Shown here piece by piece: positions 21,971 through 33,924 of a DNA stretch of 64,000 bases. Both the position numbers and the translations under genes were made by a program. Source of the stretch: Edaphochlamys debaryana (Eukaryota > Chlorophyta > Chlorophyceae > Chlamydomonadales); NCBI GenBank assembly GCA_016858145.1, contig JAEHOE010000104.1:310001-374000 (forward strand), in the 5' to 3' direction. The first letter of the stretch is position 1. Every line of letters starts with the position of its first letter. The notes beneath the pieces were generated by a model. The model was not told the origin of the DNA, did no database searches, and saw only the letters and a program-made list of their open reading frames with translations.

Positions 21971-24900
21971 TCAAGAAGCCACGTCAGCTGATGCTGGCGC
22001 CGGCTCGTCGGCTTGGGGGCTGGCGGGCAGAGCGGCCGTCGTCGCCGGGATGTCCTCCAGCGTGCCGGAGGGGCCCACGCGCTTCCCGATCAGGGCCAGG
22101 CAGGCGTGGCAGGGGCAGCCGTTGCTGGGGCCGCACTGCCCGTCGCAATTCCCGCACCTGGGCACAGGCGAGGGGGGGGTGCAAGGAGGGGTGTACGGGT
22201 CAGTACGTCTACGGTACCGTACTATGCATGCTGACGGGGATTACCTATACATGGCAGACCTTGGATCAAAAGGCCTGGCCCTGCAGAAGATGCCAGTGGA
22301 AGGCTGATTGCCCCGCCAATTGAAAGCGCCGCCCAGTTCGCTCACCCCTCGGCGCCCTGGCCGCCTGGCATTCCCCTCGCCGCCCGCCCACCTGCACTGG
22401 TGCATGCGCGCCCCGCAGTAGAAGACCTGCCGGCCAGTCAGCAGCGTGTCACCCGCCACCCCATCGCCACCGCGGAACGCCGCGCGGCCGTCGCGATTGA
22501 GCGTGAGCCGCTTGCTGGCGGCCGCCGCCAGCTGGGGCGGCACGGGGCGCAGCGCTGGCCTGTCGTACCAGAACGTGCGGCCCGTGCGCACGTGAAGCAC
22601 CTGGGGCAGAGTGGTGGCGGCGGTGGGGGGTTGCGGCGGGTTAGTGGGTAGCAGGTTCTGGGGGTTGTGGGGCACGCGGCTTCGGGCGCAGTAGCGGACA
22701 GACCGGGCGGCGTCGGTACCCCGTGCACACGCATGGAAGGCGCTAACCGATCGCCTTAGCCCCTACCTTGCAGCCCAGTCGATCACCCCCACCCCTACCT
22801 TGTAGCCCAGTCGATCACCCCCACCCCTACCTTGCAGCGGCTGGCGTCCACCTGCACCACGATCCCGACCTTGCCCGCGCCCCGGCGCAGCGGGCCGCGT
22901 CGCGCGTCGCCGTAGCGGGCGAAGTCCTGCGCCAGCACCACCGGCGTGCCGGCGATGATGCGGCCTGGGAGGGAAAGGGAGGGCAAGCGCACAAGGAGCA
23001 TGAGTCCCACGCACAGGGTTCCGTATCAACAAACAAGCAAACAGGGTCGAGGGAACACTGCAGACTCGTGGAGCCCGCCCACACATCAGCACGGCACAGC
23101 TGTACAGCCGCCCCCCCGGCCCGCACACTCACTGGCGTAGATTGCTCTAATTTGATACATCGAGGCCAAACTACAACTACAAGTGCTTGCAACCCGTCTA
23201 CTCACTGGAGCCGTCGACGGCTACGTAGGTGGTGACCTGCAGGTCGCACCCGTCGGTCCCCGGCAGCCCCACTCGGTAGCTGTTGGCCGCACCCGTGCTC
23301 CATAGCACAGACCACCACACGCCCTGCCCGTCGACGCGGCTGGGCCGCAGCAGCACGCCCACCGCCGCGCCGTCCGAGTCCTGTCCGTCCCACTGCCAGT
23401 TGGGGCCACGCACCACGCACAGCCCCGCCTGCGGAAACGCACGACGTGGGGTGGGTGGGTGTCAGCGGCGGGGGTGGGGCTGCTAAGACGGAGGTGCTGT
23501 CATGATTTAGGAATGACGCGTTACAGGGTTGCGGCCAGCGGGCAGACGAGCTGCCGGCCCCGCATAAGGGGGAGAGAGTCAACTTCCCCCGACCCCAGGC
23601 GTTCCCTAAGGGATCGTCCACTTTCGAGTCATGATTTAGCCTTGTTGGCAGAGGTGGCATATCCGGATCTGGCACTCGTATGCTGCTGGGGAGTGGGGAC
23701 GACTTGGAGCCATTATCGCCCGCAAGGAAGGTGCCAGGTCTAGCCATGACCAGGTGGGCACAGCAAGGCCTGGTATCCTGAATCGAATGGGCCCACCTGC
23801 GCCGTGTACACGGTGACGGGCTCTCCGCTGCGGGCTGTGTAGCACAGGTCGTAGCCCAGGTGGGGGCAGGCGCGGTAGCGGCACAGCCGGTGGTTGGGCC
23901 ACATGGCCGCCACGTGACCTGTGGGACCACAGCAGTACAGGCGTAAGTTGAGGCTTAGGACGAGAAGGCTACACGGCTGGACGCCGCACAATGCACGTGT
24001 GCCCATCCAGCAACATCTTTCCCCCCAACCTGGCTTCCACAAATCGAGGTTTCATGACACCCTGCCTCCCACGATGAAACCAAACAAAAACATACATGTG
24101 CACGCAAACCCCTAGCAGGGCACGCGCGGGGTACCGGCACGCACCCTCCTGGTCGTCCAGCTGCAGGCTGCCGTCCATCGTGCCGCCGCCGTCCTGGTCG
24201 CCCCAGGCCCAGTCCACGCCGCGGGTCACCGCCAGCCCCGGCGCCAGCAGGCCCGAGTCCGGAGAGCGCCACATGACGGGGGCACCGCTGGTGGGGTCCG
24301 TCTGGGCGGGCCAAAGGGGTAAGCACAATGATGTCAGCCGTGCGCACAATGGTCTTCAGTATTGCAGCTATACCGGGTGGTGCCGCTCGATATATCGCCG
24401 GGTTTGCGCGCACGATTTCCTGTACCGCACCGCCGTACCGCCGTACCTGCACGTGCTGCAGCTCGTACTTCTGGTTCTTGCCCGTGTAGTACAGCCCCTC
24501 GGCGCCGCTGGCCCACTTGACGCGCCACACCAGCATGTCCTCCTCCTCCGGCTCGGGCCGCAGCAGGATGCCCACCTGCAGTGTTGCGAGGTTGCGGAGA
24601 CCGCAATCAGCGACACGTGTGCAACGGTATCACGCGCAGCTAGCCTGGTTGTAATCAACACGCCCAGCCAACGATACCGTTCCTCCTACCTGGCCTGTGC
24701 ACAGGTGTCTGGAAAAACCCGGACAGCGCCAAGTCAGTTACCGCCTTATCAAACCTTGTCAGCAACCCTTGTCAACCATGTTGCCCACCTCCTCGTGCTC
24801 TCCGTTGCAGTCGTCATCGTTCAGCCAGTCGTAGCCCCGCCGCACCAGCGCGCCCGGAACTCCCGTGTAGGGGGTGACGGGGGTGCCCTTGCCCTCGCCC

Positions 24901-27900
24901 GTGGGCCAGGACAGGCGCAGGCCCTCGGGCACGTGCTCCACCGGCACCCGCTCCAGCGCCGCACTGTCGTACCAGAAGATGCCGTACGGCTCCTGCAGCG
25001 TACGGACCTGTGCAGGGGGCCGACGGACAGAGGCGAGCGGAAGGGCTTCAGCGACGAGTGGGAGGGAGCTGTGGCAGCCGTGGAGTCGTGGGGCTGTTAC
25101 TGGGTGTAGTGGGAATAGCGCAGTCAGGAGAGGAGGGCGCGCTGCGCTACCAGCCTTCTACCTACGTACCTTGTACGGCTTGCTGTCCGAGAAGTCGTCC
25201 AGCACCTGCGTCCATGCACCATGGTGCACAGACAAGAACGTAAGCAACTGCCACGTGCTCAGGGGGTTGTGCACAGGTCCATGGGCAGCACCTGCCGCGT
25301 GCTCAGGGGATCAACGGTTGAGCACATGTCCATGGGCAAGCAGGCAAGTACCGGCACGCGAGCAGCAAGGTCACCCTGGCCCAGCAGCCCCGGGGCGGGG
25401 CCATGAGACCGGTGCGCACAAGTGCCGTACGACCAGGCCTGACTCACCACGATGCCGTACTTCCCGGGCCGCAGCGGGCCCCGGGCCGAGTCGTCCGAAA
25501 CCGTGTCGTACCCGGGCGCAACCGTCACGTAGTCGAGCAGCTTGATGCGGTCCTGAGGAGCATGCAGGCGACATGATGACGTAAGGTCTGGTCTAGAACA
25601 AAGGCTCATGGGGCCTCAACCGGTGCCGACATCAAGCCAAGCGAAAAAGCCAAAGCCCCCAGAGCGCCGCGAAACCCAGATCGGTCCACCTACCGCAGAG
25701 CTCTCCGCTGGGGCCTGCTGCTTCCGCAGCGCATCCAGCAGCTGCCCGGGGCTCAGCGCGTGCCCGCGGGCCTGCAGCGCGTCAAGCACCTCGGCCAGCG
25801 CCGCCGCCACGTCAGCGGGCTGCTGGAGGGAGGACATGGTGGCGTGGGCCGTGCTGCGGCCGCTCGAGGGCGTAGAGGAGCCTGCACGCAGCGAGCGAGA
25901 TTTGGGGCCACGTGATCAGTCAAGCCTCAAAAGATGTCTCAGCAGGGATATTCGGATGGAGGGGCTTTGCGCGCGCGGGCTATGCAGATCCCAGCCGCGG
26001 TCTACCATAGCGTCCGTCACAGCGCGGTACGCAGGGGAGTCCAACCCCGCTCACCTGCGGTGTCCTGCCGGTCCTCGGCAGCGCCCGAGGACGAGGGCCG
26101 TACGCCGCAGGAGGACGCGCCCCCGGCGCCGTTGGAGGATGTCACCCGGGAGCGGGGCGGGGGGGTGCGTGCGGGCGCCACCCAAGGCGCACTGCTTGTG
26201 TCCATGGCGTCGGCCTGGGGGGTTGAAAGGTTGGGGGGATGAGGCATGCACGAGTTTCGGGGAAAAAAGGGTCATGGGAAAAGGTGGGATGGGCACGAGG
26301 ATGTGGGGCGGGAGCGAAGTCACTGCGCACAAGGGGAGCCTTCAGCCCTGATTTGGGGGCATCGCGCACAGGCGCTTGCATGCACCTATGCCGATGTGCC
26401 CCATGCGTGCCATGCATCCGGGCCCATGTTCTACTCGCCTGCTCGTAGGAGAGCTCGTGCTCCGCCAGCCACTCCTGGATGGCGTCCCGCATGGAGATCT
26501 GCAGCACCACCTGCCGGGACTTGACCAGCTTGCCTGGGGGTGGCGGGAGGGAGGCGCAGAGGAAAGCGTGACAGGGGGCCGGAGACATGGCAACAGCGGG
26601 GCATGTCCAAGCTGAAGTTGGGATGGGCCTGTGCAGCGGGGAGGCTAGGGGCCTAGACCGTCCTGCTACTCAGAACTGCTTCGGAAGAGCGAGCCCTCGA
26701 GCGCGAGTAACCCCTCCCCGCAGGGCTCACGAGTGAGCGGCTCCACGTCGTTCCGTAGCAGCCACTGCGTGATGGCCTCCCGCTCGTAGCAGTGCTCGGG
26801 GCTCTCCTTGAGAACCACCTGGGGTGGATGGAGTTGGGTGGTGACCGATTTAGGGCATGAGATGCCCTAAACTAACCTAACGGGTTGCAGCCCCGTGGTG
26901 GAAAGAAGAAGGCACCAGGCCCGTCCCACCGCCTTAGTCGAGGTAGCCAGGGGAAAGGGACCATACCCACGTGCGCAGCCTCAATAACCACTAGGCCCAA
27001 GTTTCCCCTTGATTGGCTTCCAGCTGGGAAGCCTACCGGCTCGCGCATGACTGAGCGACTGATGGGGCAAACGAAGGCGGAGGGCACCTTGAGCGCCGCG
27101 TTGAGCCCCAGCGCCCCCGCCACGCGCTCCAGGTACCGCGCCTCCTCGGCCGCGCCCCCGGCCTGCAGCTCCCGCGCCTCCGCCTGCAGCTGCTCCACGC
27201 AACGGCGCCAGAACGCCTGGACGGGATCAGGAGCGTGGGGGACACGTGGGTCTGAGGGAAGCACGGGACTGCCAGCCCCTCCAGTGGAGCAGGTGCGGGC
27301 CCCTTAGCGAAGGACGGAATCGGCGCCGATGCGGAGGGTGTCCAGCCCGAGGCAGACGCCGGCCAGCCCCTAACAGCCTCAGTCATCCTTGCTCACCGCA
27401 TCTGCCAGGCAAGCAACGTCGAAGCCATGCTGGGTCAGGGCCTGCTTGACTCCCGCTGTGATGGGGTCACGCAGGGCCTGGGGCGGCAGAGGCGCCGTCT
27501 CAGCGGCAGGGGCCGAGCCTCCGCCCGTGGCCCCGCCGTTGTCGCTCATGCGTTCCGCATGGGCTGTCTGCAGGGACTCAAGCTTGGCACGTAGAGCCCC
27601 GGCTTCCTCGCTGAGAGCGCTCAGCACGGTGAGCTTGGAGGTCACGTCAGCAAGCGCTGACCGCGCCGATGCAAACGGCTCCTGAAGGTCTCCTTGGCCC
27701 TGGGCACAGACCGCATTGTGCAGCTCGCCCAACTGCTCGCTCAGGACGATGCAAACAGATTGAAGATTCCGAGTTGCGGCTTCTGGAAGGGGGGAGGGTG
27801 GAGGGAAGGGCGCGTGAGGGGGGGCGGTGTTCACATCGGGGTTCCCCGGGGCCAGGGAAGGCAGGCGTGCGACAGCTGCACCCCGCGATCGGGCACCTGC

Positions 27901-28299
27901 GGTGAAGAACGTCGTCACGATGTCCTGCTTGACAAGCTTGCCCGTCGTCATCCTAAAGCGCTTTAGAGAAGCCTCGATTGCCTGCGGGCAGGCCGCGCAG
28001 GAAAGGGGGCGAAGCTGATGGATGGAGCTGGGCCCGGGCCCCGAACGCGTCGCTCGGCCACAGGCTAAAGTGGCGCTGAACGAGCTTGTTGCTGCCCCCT
28101 GATTCACCTCAAGCAGTGGCGTGGCCTCGGAGCCCAGGTGCGCCTCGGCGCAGGTCGCAAAGAGGTGCAGTAGAAGTGAAACGCCGGTTGCGAGCTCCCC
28201 GCTGTCAAGCCGCTGCCTCCTAAGGGCTGAAGTGTCATCCTCGAGCGCTGTCATAATTACAAGAAGCTCAGAGAGCGCTTCGGCCGGAACCTTCTCCAT
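21971..28299 (-). CDS. U-box E3 ubiquitin ligase with MIB/HERC2-type modules and a Cys-rich C-terminus
   Basis: Eighteen exons (about 28108-28299, 27897-27981, 27397-27782, 27037-27216, 26731-26818, 26439-26533, 26055-26214, 25694-25881, 25448-25552, 25170-25205, 24789-25007, 24447-24575, 24145-24301, 23797-23918, 23206-23428, 22831-22964, 22392-22600, 21971-22157) total 2895 bases, exactly 964 codons plus stop. A helical N-terminal region (about 1-260) leads to a U-box (about 265-340): F-V-C-P-I-S-R-S-V-M-R-E-P-V, Y-E-R-E-A-I-x-x-W-L, E-P-L-T, then L-R/M-R-D-A-I-x-E-W-L. Downstream modules carry MIB_HERC2-like cores (V-V-R-G-P-N-W-Q-W, D-W-A-W-G-D-Q-D-G-G, G-Y-D-W-L-N-D-D). The last exon encodes CGNCDGQCGPSNGCPCHAC. 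U-boxes bind E2 enzymes and MIB/HERC2 domains bind substrates, so this should be a ubiquitin ligase; its target is unknown. The U-box/MIB_HERC2 assignments are pattern-based. Confidence 0.82.
22757..22830. repeat. Tandem 34-bp duplication carrying a splice donor
   Basis: The block cccctaccttgcagcccag plus tcgatcaccccca is repeated just downstream (in transcript sense) of the C-K exon end of the U-box gene at 22831. Each copy retains the GTAGGGG donor-like sequence of the true exon end. Confidence 0.85.
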
Positions 28300-28439
28300 C
28301 GCTGCTCCGGTTGGTGTCTTGAACGCTTTTGGGTGGTGCTGGGGTATGGAGTCAGTAAGAGGCAGGAGCATTCGTGTATGGAAAGGCGCTTATGTAGCTG
28401 GCGGCAAGGCCTTGGGTACGGGCAAGCAAGCAGTTGGCC

Positions 28440-29025
28440 TCGCCACATACGTCACGCCCCGCCCCGCCGTCGCGCTACCCCATCACCGCTAGCCACACGA
28501 CTGCAGCCGGCAAAGGGGCTACTACTGTCCATGTCCGCCCATTTGCTGACTTGGCATGCTTGTGTGGAGGCCTAGCATTTGCTGGGCCCGAGACCCTGGA
28601 CCCGTTCGGGGTTGGGTCGGGCCCAGTTGCGGGGACCTGCCTTGGCCTTTGGGCCCGCCTGGCCGGGCCTCCCAGCCAATTTTCATCGCTACAAGGCCAC
28701 GGCCGTCAGCTTACAACCGTTACCGGAAAGAGATGCCGCTTCTCAGCTACGGATGTCAACAACGCGAACTAACCGGCGCTCCCACGGCACGTCACGAGGC
28801 ACGCCCCGCCCCACCGTCACTCCCGGGGGAGCCGTTAGCCTCGCGACTGCAGTCGGCATACGCCATACGGGCGACGCTCCTGGCTACGTCCGCCCATCTG
28901 CTGCCTCGCATCGTTGCATGCTTGTGCGGAGGAAGTGCTGGGCCTGAGACTCTGGACCCTTGAAGGGTCTGGTCGGGCCCAGTTGCGCGGACCTGCCTTG
29001 GCCTGTGGGCCCGCCTGGTCTTCAC
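28440..29025. repeat. Diverged direct repeat, two copies of about 240 bp
   Basis: Copy 1 (about 28440-28670) and copy 2 (about 28785-29022) share cacgccccgcccc, cgactgcag.cggca, gtccgcccat.tgctg, catgcttgtg.ggag and a long block ending ggacctgccttggcct.tggg. Copies differ by scattered substitutions and small gaps. Confidence 0.8.
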
Positions 29026-29094
29026 TCCTAGTCATGTGCAGTCTTCATAATGCTGTCAACAACGCGCACCGGGGTTAGCAACCAGAACCGCCCC

Positions 29095-29200
29095 GAACCC
29101 TACGGGCGAACGGGCTTGGCCCTAGCGCCGTGGTGTGACAACCGATGGCGGCGCTCTCGGTCAACCCCTCCTTTCCTGGCGGGGCCTTCAGGAGCCGCTT
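29095..29200. repeat. Segment shared with the 3' flank of the retrotransposon at 49 kb
   Basis: It resembles 48968-49085: ctacggg, then ggccctagc..cgtgg.gtgac.accga, and later ggcgctctcg.tcaacccctcc. The order and strand are the same, so it is probably an old 3'-UTR scrap of the same non-LTR element family. Confidence 0.6.
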
Positions 29201-30202
29201 CCATGCCTTACACCTCACGTTGCCTTTACTGCCTTTAAGGCCCTAGCAGATCTGTGTTCGTAGCAGAGCACTACAGCACCCTCACTCGCATCCAAATTGG
29301 TCACCTCACCTTCATCGCTCGAATGCTGGTATATGTCACGCTAAGGCGTCAGAGCATTATATGCTGGCATGCAGGCCAGAACGAGCAAAGCGTGTGCCGC
29401 TAGCACAGCCACGAAACCTCACAAAGCACGACTCACAAAGCTGGCCCCAACCCGTCATCTGAAGCCTAGCACACCCTACTACTAGCCGCACGCTCTCCCG
29501 ACATACCGCCGGAACGCAAGCCCAGCCCCACACGTCTGAAGTCCCGCACACCCAATGACAAGCGCTGGGCGCCCCCATGGGGGCGAAAAAGGGCTGAGCC
29601 CCTCACCCATCTGCTACGCGACCCATTCCCCGTGGTAACCGTGGGCGCACTATACTCCAACCGAGCTTTAACGCGTAAGTAGCAGGTTGTCGGGGGACTC
29701 GCACCCCTCGGCACAGACTTAGCTGCCCGGTCTTATCTACACGGACACCGCTCCGCCACTTCCTAGCCACCGCTACCCGCCACCACCCTGCGCGCCGCCA
29801 GCCGCCGCGCCAATGAAAGACTAGCAGCACACTACACCATCCAGTACCCCCACCACCGAGCCCCACCCCCCTCGCGTGCCTATCAAGATATAGTTTGCTA
29901 TTCCCAAGCGCTGCGGTCAATGCCTGCCCGCGTCAAGAACCCTGACTCTGCCGGATCGGGCGGAGCTCCCCGTCCCCGCCGCCCCGCAAACCCGGCTGAC
30001 CTCTCCTCCCCCCTCGGCCTTCACCCACCCGCCCGATTGCATGCACCTTTCCTAGCCATGGCCTCTCGTGCCCCTTGCCCACCCCCGCCTGGTGGCTCAC
30101 CCCTGCCGCCCACCGCCCCGACCTCCTCCCTTCACCCATCTCCGCCTCGACCAGTACCGACACCTCTGCCCTGCCTCGCGCCCATGCTCCAGTAGCTCCG
30201 CC

Positions 30203-32649
30203 TCACATGCGGATCGTGGCCGGCGTGGGGCGGCTGAAAAGCGTGGCGGGCTTGAAGGCCAGGCCCTCCATGACCCGCGGGTCAGCCGGGGGCACGGTCC
30301 AGGTGTTGAGGATGGGGTTGTACACGCCCTGCCGCCCGGGCGTCTGCGTGCGGCCGGCGCTGTGCCCGCTCACGCCCAGCTTCCGGTCCGTGAGGGACTC
30401 CTGCTCCGCAAACTTGGGATCCCTGGGCGGCACCGCCCACTCGTGTGTGATGGGGTTGTACGTGCCCCAGCTCGGGCCCGCCATGGACTTGCGGAGCGCC
30501 CCGGCGCTGTTGGGGGTGGTGGTGGGGCGCGGGGGCGCCGCGGTGGAGGGGCCCCCGGGGGTGGTGACCTCGCAGGTGCCGTGCGCCTCTGCGGCGGCGG
30601 CTGTGGAGGGTGCGGCCGCGGGTGCGGGGGAGGAGGCTGCGGCCGCGGGGCCGGGCGAGGGCTTGGATTCCCTGCAAGGGCAGCGGTGGCAAAGGGACTC
30701 AGGACAGCGCGAGCAGCCCGCCATGTGCACCAAGCCACGCTTGACGACAAGCTTCTCTGCAGCTGGTCCTTTGCCTTGCCAGGTCACAAGCGCGGCCCAT
30801 GGTCCTTCGCCAACAGCCAACTCTCTCCTCCCCCAACCCTCTGACCTCCGCCGCTCCCCGTCCCAGCCCCCTGGCCCCACCCTGTGATGGGGTCGAAGGC
30901 CTGCGTGGGCTGCGTGCGGCGCAGGCCGTGGCCCAGGCCGTGGTTGCGCTCGAACTCGCGCTCCTTGCGGTTCACGTAGTCGGGCTCCGGGGAGTCCCGG
31001 TACTCGTGCGTGAGCGGGTTGTAGGTGCCGCGAGTGGCCTGCGGGCGTGGGCGTGAGGCGGTCGCACCGTTGACTCGTCCGGGCTGCAGGGGCGTGGTCG
31101 TAGGGTCACCACGGGGGCTCCATGGTTGAGCTGCTCCAGGATGCAGCAGCGCGTCCGTCCCTAGGCCTTCGGCCTTCACTTCCCGAGCCTGCCCAGCACA
31201 ACTGGCCGACATGGACCCCGCTCTGCGTCCTCCTCCTTCCCTGCCCCCGTCCGGTTCAGCCTCCCAGCAACGGCATCGCCGCAGTCCATGTCTGCAGGGC
31301 CGCGGCAGACCGCACCTGCAGCAGGCGGTGCTCGAAGGGCGTGGTGGGGCGGTCGTGGTGCGTCTGCTTGGCCGCATGCATGTCCGCATAGCCGCGGGAG
31401 TGCGGCGCACTGCAGGGCAGGACACGGACAGGACAGAGCAGAATTTTGCCTTTGAGACCCCCCAAGCTCACTCACGCCGGCCCCAGACGCACGGGCATAT
31501 GCAGGGCGTACCACCCACACGGTTTCGGCTCTTCTGGCCCTGACCGAACCTGGTCGGCCACTCAGCATCCAGCCTCCTCGCCCACCCTAGCTCTACGCCT
31601 GCCTGTCGTTGCGAGAGCCCCGAACAAACACTAGTGTGTGCCACCACACGGGCTCGGCTCCTCTGACCCCCCCCCCCCACCTGATCGGCCGCTCCGCCTT
31701 GGGCTTGCCACCTGCGCCCAGGGACGCCGCCGTGGGGGGTGCCGCGGGCGGCACGCGGAAAGAGTGAGCCACGGGGTCGTACACGCCCCGCGACTCGTGC
31801 AGGTCGCTCTTGCCGCGGCCGCGGTCCACGATGTGGCCCTGCTCGAAGGTGGTGAGGATGCTGCCGGGCGGCTGTGGACAAGGGAGGTGTTTGGTAAAAA
31901 GAGGTGGTGGTCATCGGTCAGGGTTGCCCGCATGAACACGTTCGCTTGTTGCAGCAGAAGCTTGACCATACATGCCCCTAACCCTCGGCCTCTGGACTCC
32001 AGCAACGCCCGGCCGCACACTCCGAGCCCGAGCGCAACCCCGGGCGCCACGCGAGGGCACCCTGCCGGGCGGCCTTGCATCATGCCGGCCCCCAGACACA
32101 GCCACCCCCGTTCTCCGGCCCAGGCTCACGGCGTTGTGGTGGTATGGCTGCTGCGCCAGGCGGCGGTAGCCGTTGGCGCGCCGCTCGAAGGCGTCCACGT
32201 CCCTCTGGTGCTGCGCGTCCAGGTTCTCCGCGTTCTTCAAGCTGGGCGGGACGCCCTTGGGGCGGTGCAGCACGCTGATGGGCTTGGCGGGCTGGAGGGC
32301 GGGACGTGGGGGTCGCGGAGTGGGGTTGCGGAGGGAAGGGGGCTTGCACGGGGCCAAGTAGGGCAGGGCGTTGGCAGGGTAGGGCGGGGCCGGGTGACCC
32401 GTCACCCAGAGCCCCGGCGGGGCCTACCAGCGGATCTCCTCCGTCCACGAAGTTCTTAGACTTGCGCAGCCGCTGGGCTGACCCCGCTGGGCCGTAGGAG
32501 TAGCGCTCCTCGGTGGATGCCCGGCTTGAGGGACCTTTCCTCCGGGGCGAGTTGGCCCCGACCTTCCACGCTTCTACATAACTCGAGTATGTCGGTCCTC
32601 CTTCCGATGGCGCGTTCCAGATGCCAGTGTAGCCCGTATGGACGCTCAT
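30203..32649 (-). CDS. YNPxTH-repeat protein, possible flagellar/axonemal protein
   Basis: Six exons (about 32428-32649, 32130-32291, 31681-31871, 31316-31409, 30881-31038, 30203-30671) sum to 1296 bases, 431 residues. There is no signal peptide or membrane segment. The chain is basic and rich in Tyr, Pro and His, and has a recurring element: G-V-Y-D-P-V-A-H-S-F-R-V-P-P, G-T-Y-N-P-L-T-H-E-Y, G-T-Y-N-P-I-T-H-E-W-x-V-P-P and G-V-Y-N-P-I-L-N-T-W-x-V-P-P. Between them are charged stretches (R-K-E-R-E-F-E-R-N-H). Short Tyr/Pro repeats of this type are common in algal cilia proteins that lie along microtubules, which is why a flagellar role is suggested; that is inference. An Ala/Pro/Thr-rich spacer occupies about residues 280-330. 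The gene is divergent from the SET gene. Confidence 0.75.
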
Positions 32650-33163
32650 GGCGCCCGCCCAAGCTAAGGCCGGGACCCACTACAGGGCACGCAGTGCTCT
32701 CCCGCGCGAGTGTTGAAATGTCACAAGTAGAAAGGCTGTGCGAGGTAAGCGACAGTCAACGCGCGAGACGGCTACGGTCAATGCAAGCGCGAGCTGCAGT
32801 CGCAAGGGCGCAACAATGAGGTGTCGATTGGCGCAGGTAAGAGTGTATGTGGTTAGGTATGCCACCCAGTACCTAAACAGTGCTGAGGAGAGGTGCAAGG
32901 GCTGCTTCGGACCGAGAATGATGAGACACGCTTCCATGCAGGGTTGAGAATTGCCGCCAAAGACAGGTTGTGCAATTGCCTCGGTACACGCTGTAATAGG
33001 CAGACCGGTTGAGCAGGCCGCTGGCCGCCGAGAGCACAACGAGTGCAATCAACATTTGCGCCGTGACTACGCGTCGCGCTCCCGAGAACCCCAGCTCTTA
33101 CTGTTCATTGTGCCAAAACGTCTAGAAGCTCAAGCGGCGTTCCGGGCTGCTTCTAGCGCGCTG
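32650..33163. promoter_or_regulatory. Divergent promoter region
   Basis: About 510 bases separate the start codons of the minus-strand YNPxTH gene and the plus-strand SET gene, so both promoters and 5' UTRs should lie here. No TATA box or other element was identified with confidence. Confidence 0.4.
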
Positions 33164-33883
33164 ATGGTTGGAGGGCGTGTCTTGCCGGCGGTGTGCAGCC
33201 GCGCGGCAGCCCTAGAGGCCTCCGGCGCCCTCAGCACGTGCACGCGTGCGCTGTCCGCGATGGCTCTGGAGCAAGCTCCCGCTGCGACCGGCCCCGCCGC
33301 GGGCACGGCTACTGCGGGCGCGCGCGTGGGCCCCTCAGGCCCCCGGCCTTCCGCCGGCCGCACCTGGCGCTCGGCCGCAGCGGCTGCCGGCGCAGCAGCT
33401 GTTGTTGGGATCGCAGCAGCCGCAGCTACGGGAGCGCTGACAGCTAGCGCCGAGGCCCCGGCGCCGACACCAGCGGCTTCGGGCGACGAGGCGGAGGTGC
33501 TGGCCCAGCTGCACGCGTGGCTCCAGAGCCAGGGCGCTGACGTGTCCAAGGTCCAGGTCAAGCCAAGCCAGGCACGTACATCAATCCTGTGTAACTGCCA
33601 ACCTACAACGGTTCCTGGCCACCGGGCATTGGGTTAGGGCACTAGGGCCGCGGCCGCATGGGGCATCGGATGATCCAGGCCTTGCAGCCGCCCTCCGCCT
33701 ACCCACACCCCTCCACAGCCCCTTCCCACCTGCAACCCCCGCACATCCTGCCCCTCCACACATCCACAGGCGGGTCCGGGCGCCGGCCTGGGCCTGACCG
33801 CGACCGCGGCCGTGTCCTCTCCACGCTCGGGCTCGGGCTGGCTGTCCTGGCTGTGGCCCCGCGGCCGCCAGGGCGCCGCCAAC

Positions 33884-33924
<41 letters not shown>

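Larger units (their letters stand above)
28300..30202. other. Repeat-rich intergenic region
   Basis: It separates the 5' end of the U-box gene from the 3' end of the YNPxTH-repeat gene. It contains a diverged tandem repeat (28440-29025) and a segment also found beside the retrotransposon at 49 kb. The forward and reverse frames are short and featureless, so no gene is called. Confidence 0.5.

Noticed and set aside
29640..29735. A B-box-like stretch (reverse of ggggactcgcaccc) suggesting another tRNA or SINE.
   Set aside because: No convincing A box, acceptor stem or target-site duplication was found.
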